Shown: in pieces, positions 27,301 through 36,106 of the stretch | Layout of the letters: every line of letters begins with the position of its first letter | How positions within the stretch are numbered: the stretch's first letter is position 1 | Source: Sphingomonas sp. Leaf22 | GTDB taxonomy: Bacteria; Pseudomonadota; Alphaproteobacteria; Sphingomonadales; Sphingomonadaceae | Length of the DNA stretch: 41,318 nt | Reading direction: 5' to 3' | Assembly: GCF_001421715.1 (NCBI RefSeq) | Contig: NZ_LMKP01000006.1 | Coordinates: forward strand, 101,436 to 142,753 | Notes under the pieces: generated by a model | What the model was told of the DNA's origin: nothing | The model's database searches: none | The model's input: only the letters and a program-made list of their open reading frames with translations | Program-made: the position numbers and the translations under genes

Positions 27301-28302
27301 ATGACCAACGAATCGATCCTGATGGACCGCCATGCCGGCGACAGCCGCCGTGACTTCCTGCGCGCCGCCGGTGGCGTCTCCGCCGCCGTCGCCGGGGCCG
27401 GGCTGCTCGCCGCCTGCGGTGGCAACAACGGCAATCCTGCGCCGACGCCGACGCCCACCCCGACGCCGACCGCATCGGGCACGCCGACACCGGTGCCGAG
27501 CCCCGCGACGGATGCCGACATTCTCAATTTCACGCTGAACTTCGCGTATCTGCAGGCGCAATATTACAGCATCGCCACGACCGGTGCCGGCCTCGACGCC
27601 AGCCTGCTCGGCGGCAGCGGCACCGCCGGTGCGGCGACCGGCGGGCGGCAGCGCGTTTTCGAAGACGCGACGATCGGCCGCTATGCCCGCGAACTCGCCG
27701 CCGATACCCGCGCGCATGTCGCCTTTCTGCGCGGCGTGATCGGGTCGACCGTGATCGCGCAGCCGGCGATCGACCTCGGCGTTACCGCGACCAGCGCGTT
27801 TTCGAACCTCGCGCGCACCGCCGCGCTCATCACCACCGCGATGGCGGCGTATGACGTGTATGAAAGCGACGATCGCTTCCTGCTCGGCGCGTTCGTGTTC
27901 GAGGATGTGGTCGTCACCGCCTATCGCGGGATCATCGGCTCGCTCGCTGGTGCCGCGTTCCTCGATGCCGCCGCCGGCATGCAGGGTGCCAAATCTTATC
28001 ATGCCGGCCTGATCCGCTCGGCGCTCTATCGTCGCGGCATCGCCACCCCGGCCTTGATCGACGCGACCGAAGCGGTGTCGACCGCACGTGACGGGTTCGA
28101 CGGCGCGGCCGATATCGATCAGGGCGTGCGGCCTGCCAACAACGCGTCGAACATCGTGCCGACCGACGGCAGCGGCATCACCTATGCCCGCGCACCGGCC
28201 CAGGTGCTGAACGTCGCGTATCAGACGCGTAGCTCGGTCGCGCTCGGCGGGTTCTTCCCCGCGGGCGTCAACGGGCTGCTGAAGACCAGCGCCGCGATTT
28301 GA
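27301..28302 (+). CDS. Ferritin-like exported lipoprotein, ligand-depleted paralogue
   Basis: 333 residues, a tandem paralogue of the preceding protein with the same plan: Tat motif [10 protein letters not shown], lipobox LAAC (Cys39), a TPTP linker and a four-helix bundle. Aligning the two by eye, most ligand positions are lost: E87/E90 become A82/Q85, E143 becomes T136, E237 becomes K231. H139, E201 and H234 remain. The fold is conserved but a normal di-iron site is unlikely. It follows the first gene by 20 bases with a GGGAG ribosome site and precedes the Nramp transporter by 26 bases, suggesting one operon. Confidence 0.9.
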   Translation: MTNESILMDRHAGDSRRDFLRAAGGVSAAVAGAGLLAACGGNNGNPAPTPTPTPTPTASGTPTPVPSPATDADILNFTLNFAYLQAQYYSIATTGAGLDASLLGGSGTAGAATGGRQRVFEDATIGRYARELAADTRAHVAFLRGVIGSTVIAQPAIDLGVTATSAFSNLARTAALITTAMAAYDVYESDDRFLLGAFVFEDVVVTAYRGIIGSLAGAAFLDAAAGMQGAKSYHAGLIRSALYRRGIATPALIDATEAVSTARDGFDGAADIDQGVRPANNASNIVPTDGSGITYARAPAQVLNVAYQTRSSVALGGFFPAGVNGLLKTSAAI

Positions 28303-28328
28303 CACGTTTCCGGGGAACGCGACCGACC

Positions 28329-29663
28329 ATGGCACCACCACCGTCCGCCGCCGAACCCGCACCGGAACGTCGACCCAGCCTTCCCGGATCGTTCCGCACC
28401 GTGCCCGTTCCGGCCGGTGCGGGACAATTCTGGCGAAAGCTCGGGGCCTTTGCCGGCCCCGGCTATATGGTCGCGGTCGGCTATATGGACCCCGGCAACT
28501 GGGCGACCGATATCGCCGGCGGATCGGCGTTCGGCTATACGCTGTTGTCGGTCGTCCTGCTGTCGAACATCATGGCGATGGTGCTGCAATCGCTGTCGGC
28601 CAAGCTCGGCATCGTCACCGGCCTCGACCTCGCCCAGGCGTGTCGCGAATATTATCCGGCACCGGTCCGCTGGGTATTGTGGGCGCTATGCGAACTCGCG
28701 ATCATCGCCTGCGATCTGGCGGAGGTGATCGGCACTGCCATCGCGTTGCAACTCCTGTTCGGCATTCCCCTTGTCTGGGGCGTGTGCATCACCGCGGTCG
28801 ACGTGATGCTGATCCTGTTGTTGCAGCAATATGGTTTTCGCAAGCTGGAGGCGTTCATCGTCGCCCTGCTGATCGTGATCGCCGGCTGCTTTGCGGTCGA
28901 ACTGGCGCTTGCCCAACCCTCGCTCGCCGCAATCGCCAACGGGTTGATCCCGCGGACGGAAATCGTCACCAACCCGGTGATGCTGTATATCGCGATCGGC
29001 ATCCTCGGCGCGACGGTGATGCCGCACAACCTGTATCTACACAGCTCGATCGTGCAGACGCGCAGCTTCGATCGATCGGTCGAGGGCAGGCGCGAGGCGG
29101 TGAAGCTCGCCACCATCGACAGCTCGATCGCGCTCATGCTGGCGCTGTTCATCAACGGATCGATCCTGATCCTCGCCGCCGCCACCTTCCACACCGCCGG
29201 TCGGACCGACGTGGCGGAAATTCAGGACGCGTATCAGTTGCTGACGCCGATGCTCGGTGCCGGTGCCGCCAGCATCCTGTTCGCCGTCGCGTTGCTCGCA
29301 TCGGGGCAGAATTCGACGATCACCGGGACGCTCGCCGGACAGATCGTGATGGAAGGGTTCCTGAACATCCGGCTGCCGTCATGGCTGCGGCGGATCGTCA
29401 CCCGGCTGATCGCGATCGTGCCGGCGGTGGTCGTCGCCAGCCTGTATGGCGAGAGCGGCACCGCGGAGCTGCTGATCGCCAGCCAGGTGGTGTTGAGCCT
29501 GCAACTGCCCTTCGCCGTCTATCCGCTGGTCCGCTTCACCGGCGATCGCGGGCGGATGGGCCAGTTCGCCAACCGCCCGGTCCTCGCCATCGCGGCGTGG
29601 ACGATCTGTGCGGCGGTGATCGTGCTCAATTCGGTGCTGTTGTATCAGGTCGTGACCGGGTGA
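28329..29663 (+). CDS. mntH: Nramp family divalent metal transporter
   Basis: 444 residues, about eleven membrane helices. The metal-binding helix 1 motif DPGN is in [15 protein letters not shown] and the helix 6 motif in [32 protein letters not shown] is the conserved transport signature. Proton-driven import of Mn2+ (or Fe2+) is the family function. The ~35-residue N-terminal cytosolic leader is proline rich. ATG at 28329 was chosen; an upstream TTG at 28299 overlaps the preceding gene. Its place right behind two ferritin-like lipoproteins suggests linked metal handling. Confidence 0.95.
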   Translation: MAPPPSAAEPAPERRPSLPGSFRTVPVPAGAGQFWRKLGAFAGPGYMVAVGYMDPGNWATDIAGGSAFGYTLLSVVLLSNIMAMVLQSLSAKLGIVTGLDLAQACREYYPAPVRWVLWALCELAIIACDLAEVIGTAIALQLLFGIPLVWGVCITAVDVMLILLLQQYGFRKLEAFIVALLIVIAGCFAVELALAQPSLAAIANGLIPRTEIVTNPVMLYIAIGILGATVMPHNLYLHSSIVQTRSFDRSVEGRREAVKLATIDSSIALMLALFINGSILILAAATFHTAGRTDVAEIQDAYQLLTPMLGAGAASILFAVALLASGQNSTITGTLAGQIVMEGFLNIRLPSWLRRIVTRLIAIVPAVVVASLYGESGTAELLIASQVVLSLQLPFAVYPLVRFTGDRGRMGQFANRPVLAIAAWTICAAVIVLNSVLLYQVVTG

Positions 29664-29670
29664 TGCGTAT

Positions 29671-30066
29671 CTAGGCCTGATCGCCCGCGCCGCGCACGAA
29701 CTTGCCCGACACCCGCGCGCGCACCAGACAGGTCGCGTCGCTCTCGACACAAAGCAGCAGCAGCGCATCGTCGCCGACCCGGTACCAATGCTCGTCGCCC
29801 TTCCCAGCATTCAGGCCGAGATCGGTCAGCCCGGTCAGCCGATACGCGGTGGCGATGCAGGGCGCTGGCACCCGGGCGGTCGGCTTCCCGCCGGCATAGT
29901 CGCACCCGGCCGGCATCGCGAACGCCGCCGCCACGACCGGCTGGCTCGGATAATGGTGGATGTCGAGCACCCCGTTCGCCGCAAGGCCGAACGCCAGCAA
30001 CAGCAACAGCGCCGCCGCACCGACCTCGAACAGCACCAGACTACGCTTGCGCGCGACTTCGACCAT
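29671..30066 (-). CDS. Small single-pass membrane protein, unknown function
   Basis: 131 residues: a basic start (MVEVARKRS), one membrane helix (LVLFEVGAAALLLLLAFGLA) and a ~100-residue extracytoplasmic domain with four cysteines (GCDYAGG, APCIATAY, LLLCVESDATCLV) that could form two disulphides. No family recognised. A clear ribosome site (AGAGAGG, 8 bases before ATG) supports the gene. It converges on the Nramp gene with 7 bases between stops. Confidence 0.7.
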   Translation of the reverse strand: MVEVARKRSLVLFEVGAAALLLLLAFGLAANGVLDIHHYPSQPVVAAAFAMPAGCDYAGGKPTARVPAPCIATAYRLTGLTDLGLNAGKGDEHWYRVGDDALLLLCVESDATCLVRARVSGKFVRGAGDQA

Positions 30067-30373
30067 CGATCATTCCTCTCTCTGTCGCGGTCGACGATAG
30101 GACAGCCCGGTTAACAACGCGTTGGCCATGGGTGGCGGCCAAACTTTCCTACATCGCCGGCCCGTGCGACGGTGCGACTGTTCTTTGAAAGCGCCGTTCC
30201 GATTTCGGGTTCGCGGTGCAACCGGTGTAAACTTCGGCGCGACGCGAACCGTTCTAACCACCTGCCATTGCTGTATTTAAACGCCAACTGCCCAACACGC
30301 CGACATCGACATCGTGTCAACTTCGCCAACTTCCGCCACTGGACAGCGATTATCGTTGCGCTATGAAACTGAT
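30067..30373. other. Intergenic region, AT-enriched
   Basis: 307 bases between divergent genes, with GC well below the flanks. It presumably holds both promoters, but I cannot fix any -35/-10 pair. No stable hairpin or ORF of interest. Confidence 0.4.
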
Positions 30374-31318
30374 ATGGCGCTCCCTCCCCTGTTCGACACG
30401 CTCGCCCTCCCTGTGATCGGTTCGCCGCTCTTCATCATCTCCGGCCCCGATCTGGTCATCGCGCAGTGCAAGGCGGGGATCGTCGGCTCCTTCCCGGCGC
30501 TGAACGCCCGTCCGCAGGCGCAACTCGACGAATGGTTGCACCGCATTACCGAGGAATTGGCCGCGCACGACCGCGCCCATCCCGACCGTCCCGCCGCGCC
30601 GTTCGCGGTGAACCAGATCGTCCACCGGTCGAACGATCGGCTGGAGGAGGATCTCACCACCTGTGCCAAATGGAAGGTGCCGATCGTCATCACCTCGCTC
30701 GGCGCGCGCGAGGATCTCAATACCGCCGTCCATGGCTGGGGCGGAATCACCCTGCACGACGTGATCGACGACCGCTTCGCGCACAAGGCGGTGGAAAAGG
30801 GTGCCGACGGGCTGATCCTCGTCTGTACCGGGGCCGGCGGCCATGCCGGTCGACTCAACCCGTTCGCCTTCACGCAGGAGGTGCGGCAATGGTTCGACGG
30901 CCCGCTCGCGCTGTCGGGCGCGATCGCCAATGGCGGCGCGGTCCTGGCGGCGCAGGCCGCGGGTGCCGACCTCGCCTATGTCGGCTCGCCCTTCATCGCG
31001 ACCACCGAAGCCAATGCCGTCCCGGCCTATAAGCAGGCGGTGGTCGACGGTCGCGCGGACGATATCGTCTACAGCAACCTGTTCACCGGCGTGCACGGCA
31101 ACTATCTGCGGGGCTCGATCGTCGCCGCGGGCTTAGACCCCGACGCCCTTCCCGAAAGCGACCATTCGGCGATGAATTTCGGTTCGGCGGCAAAGGCATG
31201 GAAGGATATCTGGGGTGCCGGTCAGGGCATCGGCGCAATCGACGCGGTCGTCCCCGCCGCCGATCGCATCGCCCGGATGGCCGACGAATATCAGGCCGTC
31301 CGTGCCCGGCTGCTATAG
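30374..31318 (+). CDS. NAD(P)H-dependent flavin oxidoreductase / nitronate monooxygenase family
   Basis: 314 residues of the 2-nitropropane dioxygenase-like TIM-barrel family that bind FMN. Conserved stretches are PVIGSPLFIISGPDLVIAQC at the start, GADGLILVCTGAGGHAGRLNPF (the phosphate-binding and catalytic-His region) and LSGAIANGGAVLAAQAAGAD followed by YVGSPFIATTEANA. It may oxidise propionate-3-nitronate or act as another flavin reductase; sequence does not choose. ATG at 30374 begins at the conserved N-terminus; an earlier ATG at 30314 adds an unrelated leader. Its last 6 bases overlap the converging DUF1465 gene. Confidence 0.92.
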   Translation: MALPPLFDTLALPVIGSPLFIISGPDLVIAQCKAGIVGSFPALNARPQAQLDEWLHRITEELAAHDRAHPDRPAAPFAVNQIVHRSNDRLEEDLTTCAKWKVPIVITSLGAREDLNTAVHGWGGITLHDVIDDRFAHKAVEKGADGLILVCTGAGGHAGRLNPFAFTQEVRQWFDGPLALSGAIANGGAVLAAQAAGADLAYVGSPFIATTEANAVPAYKQAVVDGRADDIVYSNLFTGVHGNYLRGSIVAAGLDPDALPESDHSAMNFGSAAKAWKDIWGAGQGIGAIDAVVPAADRIARMADEYQAVRARLL

Positions 31319-31771
31319 CCGGGTCGCCAGCCGTTCGAACATCGCGCGCGCCGGGCTCGCCGCCGGCGGAGCGCTCCGCGACCGCTCCATCCGTTCCGCC
31401 CGGCGATACAGGTCGACGCTCGCGCGGATCAGCGTCTGCGTGCCCACCGGCATCGTCACCAGCGTGTCTTCGTCCGTCACCGGACCGTCGGGCAGCGTGC
31501 GGATTGGATCGTCCCCCATTTCCGCCGCCATCTCGCCCGCGTCGATCGCCTTTTGCGTCAACAGCCACGCGATGACGTGCATCAACCGGGTCGTGATCTT
31601 GAGCGACTCGCACGACAGCACGACCCGCGCCATCGGATCGAGCGTCGCCCGCTCGGCCATCCCGACCTGATCGAAATAGGCCCGCGCCTCATCGGCGAGC
31701 AGCATCGCTTCGACATACATCGAATCGATCAGTCGGCGATGCACCATCGCACCGTTTTCGGCTACGTCCAT
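31313..31771 (-). CDS. DUF1465 family protein
   Basis: 152 residues, mostly helical, with the DUF1465 pattern: FDQVGMAERATLDPMARVVL, SCESLKITTRLMHVIAWLLTQ and ASVDLYRRAERMERS. Function unknown; the family is confined to alphaproteobacteria and often sits beside DUF465 and dksA genes, as here. No membrane segment or signal peptide. Confidence 0.88.
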   Translation of the reverse strand: MDVAENGAMVHRRLIDSMYVEAMLLADEARAYFDQVGMAERATLDPMARVVLSCESLKITTRLMHVIAWLLTQKAIDAGEMAAEMGDDPIRTLPDGPVTDEDTLVTMPVGTQTLIRASVDLYRRAERMERSRSAPPAASPARAMFERLATRL

Positions 31772-31854
31772 GGCAGCAGAATGCCACGCCCGCCCGACCC
31801 GCGAAAGAGGCGGCCGGATCGACGGTCTGCGCCGCGCGTCCCCGAATCTGACGA

Positions 31855-32052
31855 TCAGGCGATGATATCGGGGATCAGCTGGTCCTCGATCGCCGCCATT
31901 TCGTCGCGGAGGCGCAATTTGCGGCGTTTCAGCCGAGCCATCTGCAACTGGTCGAGGTGAGTCGCGGTCGCCAGCGCCGCAATCGCGTCGTCCAGATCGC
32001 GGTGCTCGATCCGCAACAGTCCCAGCCGCTGCTCAAGGTCCGATTCGTCCAT
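31855..32052 (-). CDS. DUF465 (YdcH-like) small helical protein
   Basis: 65 residues, a helical hairpin: heptad-like helix 1 (LEQRLGLLRIEHRDLDDAIAAL), a turn with LDQLQMARLKRRKLRLRDEM, the family's most conserved block (L-K-x-x-K-L-x-L-K-D-E). Function unknown. Divergent from the second DUF465 gene at 32203. Confidence 0.9.
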   Translation of the reverse strand: MDESDLEQRLGLLRIEHRDLDDAIAALATATHLDQLQMARLKRRKLRLRDEMAAIEDQLIPDIIA

Positions 32053-32202
32053 CGGCTGCTACTGTCACCCGCCGTCCCGGCGCTGGCAACGGTCCGTCGG
32101 CGATTTTCACACGTCGTGTCGAAAATCCCATCGGATATGGCGACATTCGCCCGATCCTGTGTTTTACTCATTCCCCCAACAGCCAAGCAGGAGGATGCAA
32201 CG

Positions 32203-32358
32203 ATGCAGTCTGCCCACCTCACCGCACTCGAAGCGAAACACGCGACGCTCGATCGACAGATTTCGGCCGAGACCCATCGCCCCGCGCCGGACCAGTCGCT
32301 GCTGTCGTCGCTCAAGAAACGCAAGTTGCAGGTGAAGCAGGAGATATCATCGCTGTGA
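32203..32358 (+). CDS. DUF465 (YdcH-like) small helical protein, second copy
   Basis: Only 51 residues, but clear: LTALEAKHATLDRQISAETH for helix 1 and LLSSLKKRKLQVKQEISSL for helix 2, matching the family core L-K-K-R-K-L-x-x-K-x-E. An excellent ribosome site (AGGAGG, 8 bases before the ATG) supports it. It stands divergent to the first DUF465 gene with 150 bases between. Confidence 0.92.
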   Translation: MQSAHLTALEAKHATLDRQISAETHRPAPDQSLLSSLKKRKLQVKQEISSL

Positions 32359-32364
32359 CGCACT

Positions 32365-32391
32365 GCGCGGGGTCGGCCACCGGCCCCGCGC
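32365..32391. terminator. Hairpin between convergent DUF465 and dksA
   Basis: A 12-bp stem (GCGCGGGGTCGG with CCGGCCCCGCGC, one G-T pair) and a 3-base loop in the 46-base gap between convergent stops. No T-run on either side, so probably a bidirectional structure-based transcription end. Confidence 0.55.
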
Positions 32392-32404
32392 TTCGCATCG
32401 GCAT

Positions 32405-32863
32405 CTATTCCTCGCGCGATACCTTTTCCTGCCGTTCGTGACGGCTTTGCGCCTCGACCGTCATCGTCGCGATCGGGCGGGCTTCCAGCCGACCCAGCGC
32501 GATCGGCTCGCCGGTCACTTCACAATAGCCATATTCACCGTCATCGATGCGACGCACCGCCGCCTCGATCTTGGAGATCAGCTTGCGCTGCCGGTCACGG
32601 GTCCGCAGTTCGATCGACCAGTCGGTCTCGCTCGACGCACGGTCGGTCAGGTCGGCCTCACGCAGCGATTCGTTCTGCAGGTGCGCCAGCGTATCCTGCG
32701 ATTCGCGAAGGATCGCTTCCTTCCATGCCAGCAGCTTGGCGCGAAAATATGCCTGTTGCCGCGGATTCATGAACGGTTCGTCCGCATGCGGACGATACCC
32801 GTCGTCATTTGCCGGCGGCGGTATGTCGAGAGGTCGTGTCGTATCGCTCAAAACCGTGGCCAT
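32405..32863 (-). CDS. dksA: RNA polymerase-binding transcription factor DksA
   Basis: 152 residues. DksA enters the RNA polymerase secondary channel and, with ppGpp, adjusts rRNA and amino-acid promoters. The coiled-coil tip region with Asp and Ala is visible (LREADLTDRASSETDW, residues ~69-84), and the C-terminal zinc-finger segment reads GYCEVTGEPIALGRLEARPIA. Only the first of the four zinc cysteines is kept, which is typical of alphaproteobacterial DksA. ATG at 32863 follows a GGAG box by 6 bases; a longer reading to 32959 is unlikely. Confidence 0.95.
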   Translation of the reverse strand: MATVLSDTTRPLDIPPPANDDGYRPHADEPFMNPRQQAYFRAKLLAWKEAILRESQDTLAHLQNESLREADLTDRASSETDWSIELRTRDRQRKLISKIEAAVRRIDDGEYGYCEVTGEPIALGRLEARPIATMTVEAQSRHERQEKVSREE

Positions 32864-33214
32864 CCCAATCTCCACCCCGGAGCTTCCCCTGACGAAGTCC
32901 GCGGGGTGCCGCCTCTCGTTTGTCCGCGCGCCTATATCGGGCGGAGGGCAGCACCACAAGCGTCCAGGGCCAGCCGCCGAAAGCGCGGCGGTTCAAAAGG
33001 GTTAACCGGATCGGTTCGCTTGTGAACCCACGTCCCTTTACGGTACGTTAACCACCCTCGCCGGCTGGCGTGTCGTGCCGTTCCCGAATAAGGCGGGAAA
33101 ACGAACCCGGCATGGGTTGAGTTTTACGCTTTGTTTCGTCTTGGTGGGGCAGGTTGATCCCGAGCATCGCGGCGACGCGGTGATCGGTGGTACTTACAGG
33201 AAGAATGGTGCGGC
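32864..33214. other. Intergenic region between dksA and the Ser-rich protein gene
   Basis: 351 bases upstream of both divergent genes. The middle (33000-33150) is AT-enriched and holds two GTTAACC sites (33000-33006 and 33047-33053), each resembling a CtrA half-site, though not in the paired TTAA-N7-TTAA form. No gene is supported. Confidence 0.4.
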
Positions 33215-34225
33215 ATGTCGGTAAAGATGGCCCTGGCGAAACTGTGCGCATGTGCCTGCGGCGGTGCCGTCCTTGGCGGCGGTGCCGTGCATGTCGCCGA
33301 ATCCGCGCAGAATCGTGAGATCACGAAGCGCGCGATCACCAAACGCGCCATCACCAAACGGGCCGCGCCCCGTCCGGCACCGCGACGGGTCGTCACCCGC
33401 GTCGTCACCCGGACAAAGACGGTGTGCCCGCCGACCGTGGTAACCGTCGCCAGCCAGGGAGCACCGGTTCCCCTGCCCCCCGCTTTCACCGGTGCGGACA
33501 TGTCGCCGATGCAGGGCCGCGGGGGCTTTGGCGGCGGACCGGTACTGGTCGGTGGCACCGGCGGTGGCGGGATCGGTGGCGGCTTCTTTGCCGGCGGCTT
33601 CTTCGGCGGCGGCGGTTCTGGCGGTGGGTCGAGCGGGATCATCGTATCCTCGACGTCGAGCACCAGTGGCGGTTCGACCTCTACTTCGTCGGGCGGATCG
33701 GGCGGATCGTCTTCCTCGACCTCGTCCGGTGCGTCGTCGACCTCTACCGGCGGGTCTTCGACATCGTCGGGGGCATCGTCGACCTCGACATCGTCGGGCG
33801 GATCGTCGACCAGCACCGGCGGCGTATCGAGCACCAGCAGCACCTCGTCCGCCTCGGGCGGCAGCAGCGGCAATGTCTCCTCGTCGTCGAGCGGGAATGT
33901 GTCGTCGTCGGCGTCGTCCAGCGGCGACGTCTCGTCCTCCACCTCGTCGTCGTCGAGCGGCAACGTCTCGACCAGCACGTCCTCGGCATCGTCGGGGTCA
34001 ACCAGCACGTCGACCTCATCCTCATCGAACGGCTCGTCAAGCAAGGGCTGGAGCTCGAACGGCGGGTGGAGTTCGAACGGCAGTTCGAACGGCAAGCCGC
34101 CTCCGGGAAATCCGGACGGCCCGACGCCGGTCCCCGCCCCGCCGATGCTGCTGCTGTTCGGCGGCGCGGCGGCGGCGCTGGTCCTGCGCAAGCGGTTGGC
34201 GCGCAAGACCGCCGTCGCCGAATAA
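33215..34225 (+). CDS. Ser/Thr/Gly-rich surface protein with PEP-CTERM-like C-terminus
   Basis: 336 residues. N-terminal hydrophobic segment (LAKLCACACGGAVLGGGAVHV), then a basic region with three exact ITKRA repeats (residues 36-50), a glycine-rich stretch (about 97-140), and ~140 residues of almost only Ser, Thr, Gly and Ala. The C-terminus PVPAPPMLLLFGGAAAALVL plus RKRLARK has the PEP-CTERM layout (P-x-P short motif, hydrophobic helix, basic tail) seen in sphingomonads, where exosortase cleaves and anchors proteins in the envelope, often glycosylated. Function is inferred as extracellular matrix or surface structural; I know no described homologue. Confidence 0.75.
   Translation: MSVKMALAKLCACACGGAVLGGGAVHVAESAQNREITKRAITKRAITKRAAPRPAPRRVVTRVVTRTKTVCPPTVVTVASQGAPVPLPPAFTGADMSPMQGRGGFGGGPVLVGGTGGGGIGGGFFAGGFFGGGGSGGGSSGIIVSSTSSTSGGSTSTSSGGSGGSSSSTSSGASSTSTGGSSTSSGASSTSTSSGGSSTSTGGVSSTSSTSSASGGSSGNVSSSSSGNVSSSASSSGDVSSSTSSSSSGNVSTSTSSASSGSTSTSTSSSSNGSSSKGWSSNGGWSSNGSSNGKPPPGNPDGPTPVPAPPMLLLFGGAAAALVLRKRLARKTAVAE
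33320..33364 (+). repeat. Three 15-base tandem repeats (ITKRA)
   Basis: ATCACGAAGCGCGCG, ATCACCAAACGCGCC and ATCACCAAACGGGCC-type units in frame, each giving ITKRA. They lie inside the Ser-rich protein gene and may expand or contract by slippage. Confidence 0.8.
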
Positions 34226-34253
34226 CGGACCGCGCGCGGCAACGCGCGGTCCG
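34226..34253. terminator. Bidirectional hairpin between convergent genes
   Basis: A perfect 11-bp stem (CGGACCGCGCG with CGCGCGGTCCG) and a 6-base loop, starting directly after the TAA of the Ser-rich protein gene and ending 8 bases before the converging stop. No T-run. Confidence 0.65.
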
Positions 34254-34261
34254 CAGGTCTA

Positions 34262-34714
34262 TCAGGCGGCCGAAATCAGCTTTTCGATCTGGTCGACCGG
34301 ATGGCCGGTCAGGTCCTTGTCGAGTTCACCGGTCAGGCGCTCGCTGACGGTCTTGTGATAATGCTTGCGCATCTCGCCCAGCGTCTTGGGCGGGGCGACG
34401 ACGATCAGCGCCTCGAACTCGTTGGCCAGCGCGCGCTTGCGGAGCAGTTCGGCTGCTTCGGCGGCGAAGCGATCCTCGGCCTGCTGATGATAGTCGGTCT
34501 CGCCCATGCTGCCGCCGCCCTGCGCGAAATTGCCGCCACGGATCGACTGCGCCTGTCCGGCGGCGTCGGTCTTTTGATGACGATCGGCGGGGTTGGCCTG
34601 CATCGCCTGATCCTCGACCACCAGGTTCGGCGTATTCGCATCGCCTTCGTTGCGGAAAAACAGCATTTTTCGGCCATCCGCGACCAACACACAGGCGTCA
34701 TGGGGAATCCGCAT
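34262..34714 (-). CDS. Host attachment family protein
   Basis: 150 residues of the 'protein required for attachment to host cells' family (PF10116-type), recognised by the start [20 protein letters not shown] and the C-terminal [20 protein letters not shown] followed by [20 protein letters not shown]. No signal peptide, so despite the family name it is probably cytosolic, and its role is poorly understood. ATG at 34714 follows AGAGGAGAG at good spacing. Divergent from serS. Confidence 0.9.
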   Translation of the reverse strand: MRIPHDACVLVADGRKMLFFRNEGDANTPNLVVEDQAMQANPADRHQKTDAAGQAQSIRGGNFAQGGGSMGETDYHQQAEDRFAAEAAELLRKRALANEFEALIVVAPPKTLGEMRKHYHKTVSERLTGELDKDLTGHPVDQIEKLISAA

Positions 34715-34809
34715 TCCATCTCTCCTCTGATTGTACCGACCGCCCAACGCACCGGCGGCGGCGGCGGTTGCGGCTTGCATGGCCGACCGGCGCTCGCCAT
34801 AGCCCGGCC

Positions 34810-36087
34810 ATGCACGATATCCGCCTGATCCGCGACGATCCCGCCGCCTTCGATGCCGCCCTTGCCCGCCGCGGGATGGCACCCCTGTCGGCCGCGATCG
34901 TCGATCTCGACGAACGCCGTCGCGCGCTGCTGACCGAAGTGCAGGTCGCGCAGGCGCGCCGCAACGAAGCGTCGAAAGCGATCGGTGCTGCCAAGGCAAG
35001 TCGCGACGAAGCGACCGCCACAGCGCTGATGGCCGAAGTCGCGACTCTCAAGGATCGGATGCCCGCGATCGAGGCGGAGGAAGCGATGCTCGGCGAGGAA
35101 CTGACGGCCCGTCTCGCCGCGATCCCCAATCTGCCGCTCGCCGACGTCCCGGAGGGCGCGGGGGAGGACGAGAATGTCGTCGAAAAGACGGTCGGCGATC
35201 CCACCGCCTTCGCCTTCCCGCCCGCCGAGCATGACGCGATCGGGCCGGCGATCGGCCTCGATTTCGAAACCGGGGCCAAGCTGTCGGGCGCGCGCTTCAC
35301 GCTGGTGCGCGGAGCCGCCGCCAAACTGCATCGTGCGCTCGGCCAGTTCATGCTCGATACGCTGACCGGCATCCATGGCTATGAAGAGGTCGTGCCGCCG
35401 GTGCTGGTGCGCGGCGAGGCGCTGTACGGCACCGGGCAATTGCCGAAATTCGCCGAGGACCTGTTCCGCACGACCGGCGATCACTGGCTGATCCCGACCG
35501 CCGAGGTATCGCTGACCAATATCGTCGCCGGGCAGATCCTGCCCGAGCGTGAGTTGCCGCTGCGCTTCACCGCGCTCACCATGTGTTTCCGGTCGGAAGC
35601 AGGGGCCGCCGGGCGCGACACCCGCGGCTTCATCCGCCAGCATCAGTTCGAAAAGGCGGAGATGGTATCGATCACCACCCCCGACCAGTCGGACGCCGAG
35701 CATGAGCGGATGACGCAGGCGGCGGAGGACATCCTCAACCGCCTCGTGCTGCCGTTCCGGCGGATGAAGCTGTGTACCGGCGACATGGGCTTTGCGGCGG
35801 CGCGGACCTATGATCTCGAAGTATGGCTGCCGGGCCAGAACCGGTACCGCGAGATTTCGAGCTGTTCGACCTGCACCGATTTTCAGGCGCGCCGCATGAA
35901 CGCCCGCTATCGCCCGGAAGGGGCGAAGGCGACGCGCTTCGTCCATAGCCTCAACGGGTCCGGCCTTGCGGTCGGGCGCACGCTGGTGGCAGTGCTGGAG
36001 AATTATCAGCAGGCCGACGGCTCGGTCGTCGTGCCCGACGTGCTGCGCCGCTATGTCGGGCAGGACGTCCTGACCCCGGCGGGTTAG
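34810..36087 (+). CDS. serS: Seryl-tRNA synthetase
   Basis: Charges tRNA-Ser (and tRNA-Sec); class II. 425 residues. The N-terminal tRNA-binding coiled coil is clear (residues ~30-100, e.g. [20 protein letters not shown]). Motif 2 is in [20 protein letters not shown] and motif 3 in [20 protein letters not shown], followed by [18 protein letters not shown] at 34810 begins the conserved [11 protein letters not shown]. Transcribed together with the NlpD-like gene 19 bases further on. Confidence 0.98.
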   Translation: MHDIRLIRDDPAAFDAALARRGMAPLSAAIVDLDERRRALLTEVQVAQARRNEASKAIGAAKASRDEATATALMAEVATLKDRMPAIEAEEAMLGEELTARLAAIPNLPLADVPEGAGEDENVVEKTVGDPTAFAFPPAEHDAIGPAIGLDFETGAKLSGARFTLVRGAAAKLHRALGQFMLDTLTGIHGYEEVVPPVLVRGEALYGTGQLPKFAEDLFRTTGDHWLIPTAEVSLTNIVAGQILPERELPLRFTALTMCFRSEAGAAGRDTRGFIRQHQFEKAEMVSITTPDQSDAEHERMTQAAEDILNRLVLPFRRMKLCTGDMGFAAARTYDLEVWLPGQNRYREISSCSTCTDFQARRMNARYRPEGAKATRFVHSLNGSGLAVGRTLVAVLENYQQADGSVVVPDVLRRYVGQDVLTPAG

Positions 36088-36106
36088 GCAACGAACGGGG
36101 GCGGTG

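Noticed and set aside
33000..33053. CtrA binding sites (two GTTAACC)
   Set aside because: The two are 47 bases apart, not in the TTAA-N7-TTAA arrangement, and single half-sites occur by chance.
33124..34242. A 372-codon minus-strand frame opposite the Ser-rich protein gene
   Set aside because: The Asp/Glu/Val/Pro repeats are the complement of Ser/Thr-rich codons (TCG, GAC); there is no ribosome site, and the plus strand has a signal segment and a sorting tail.
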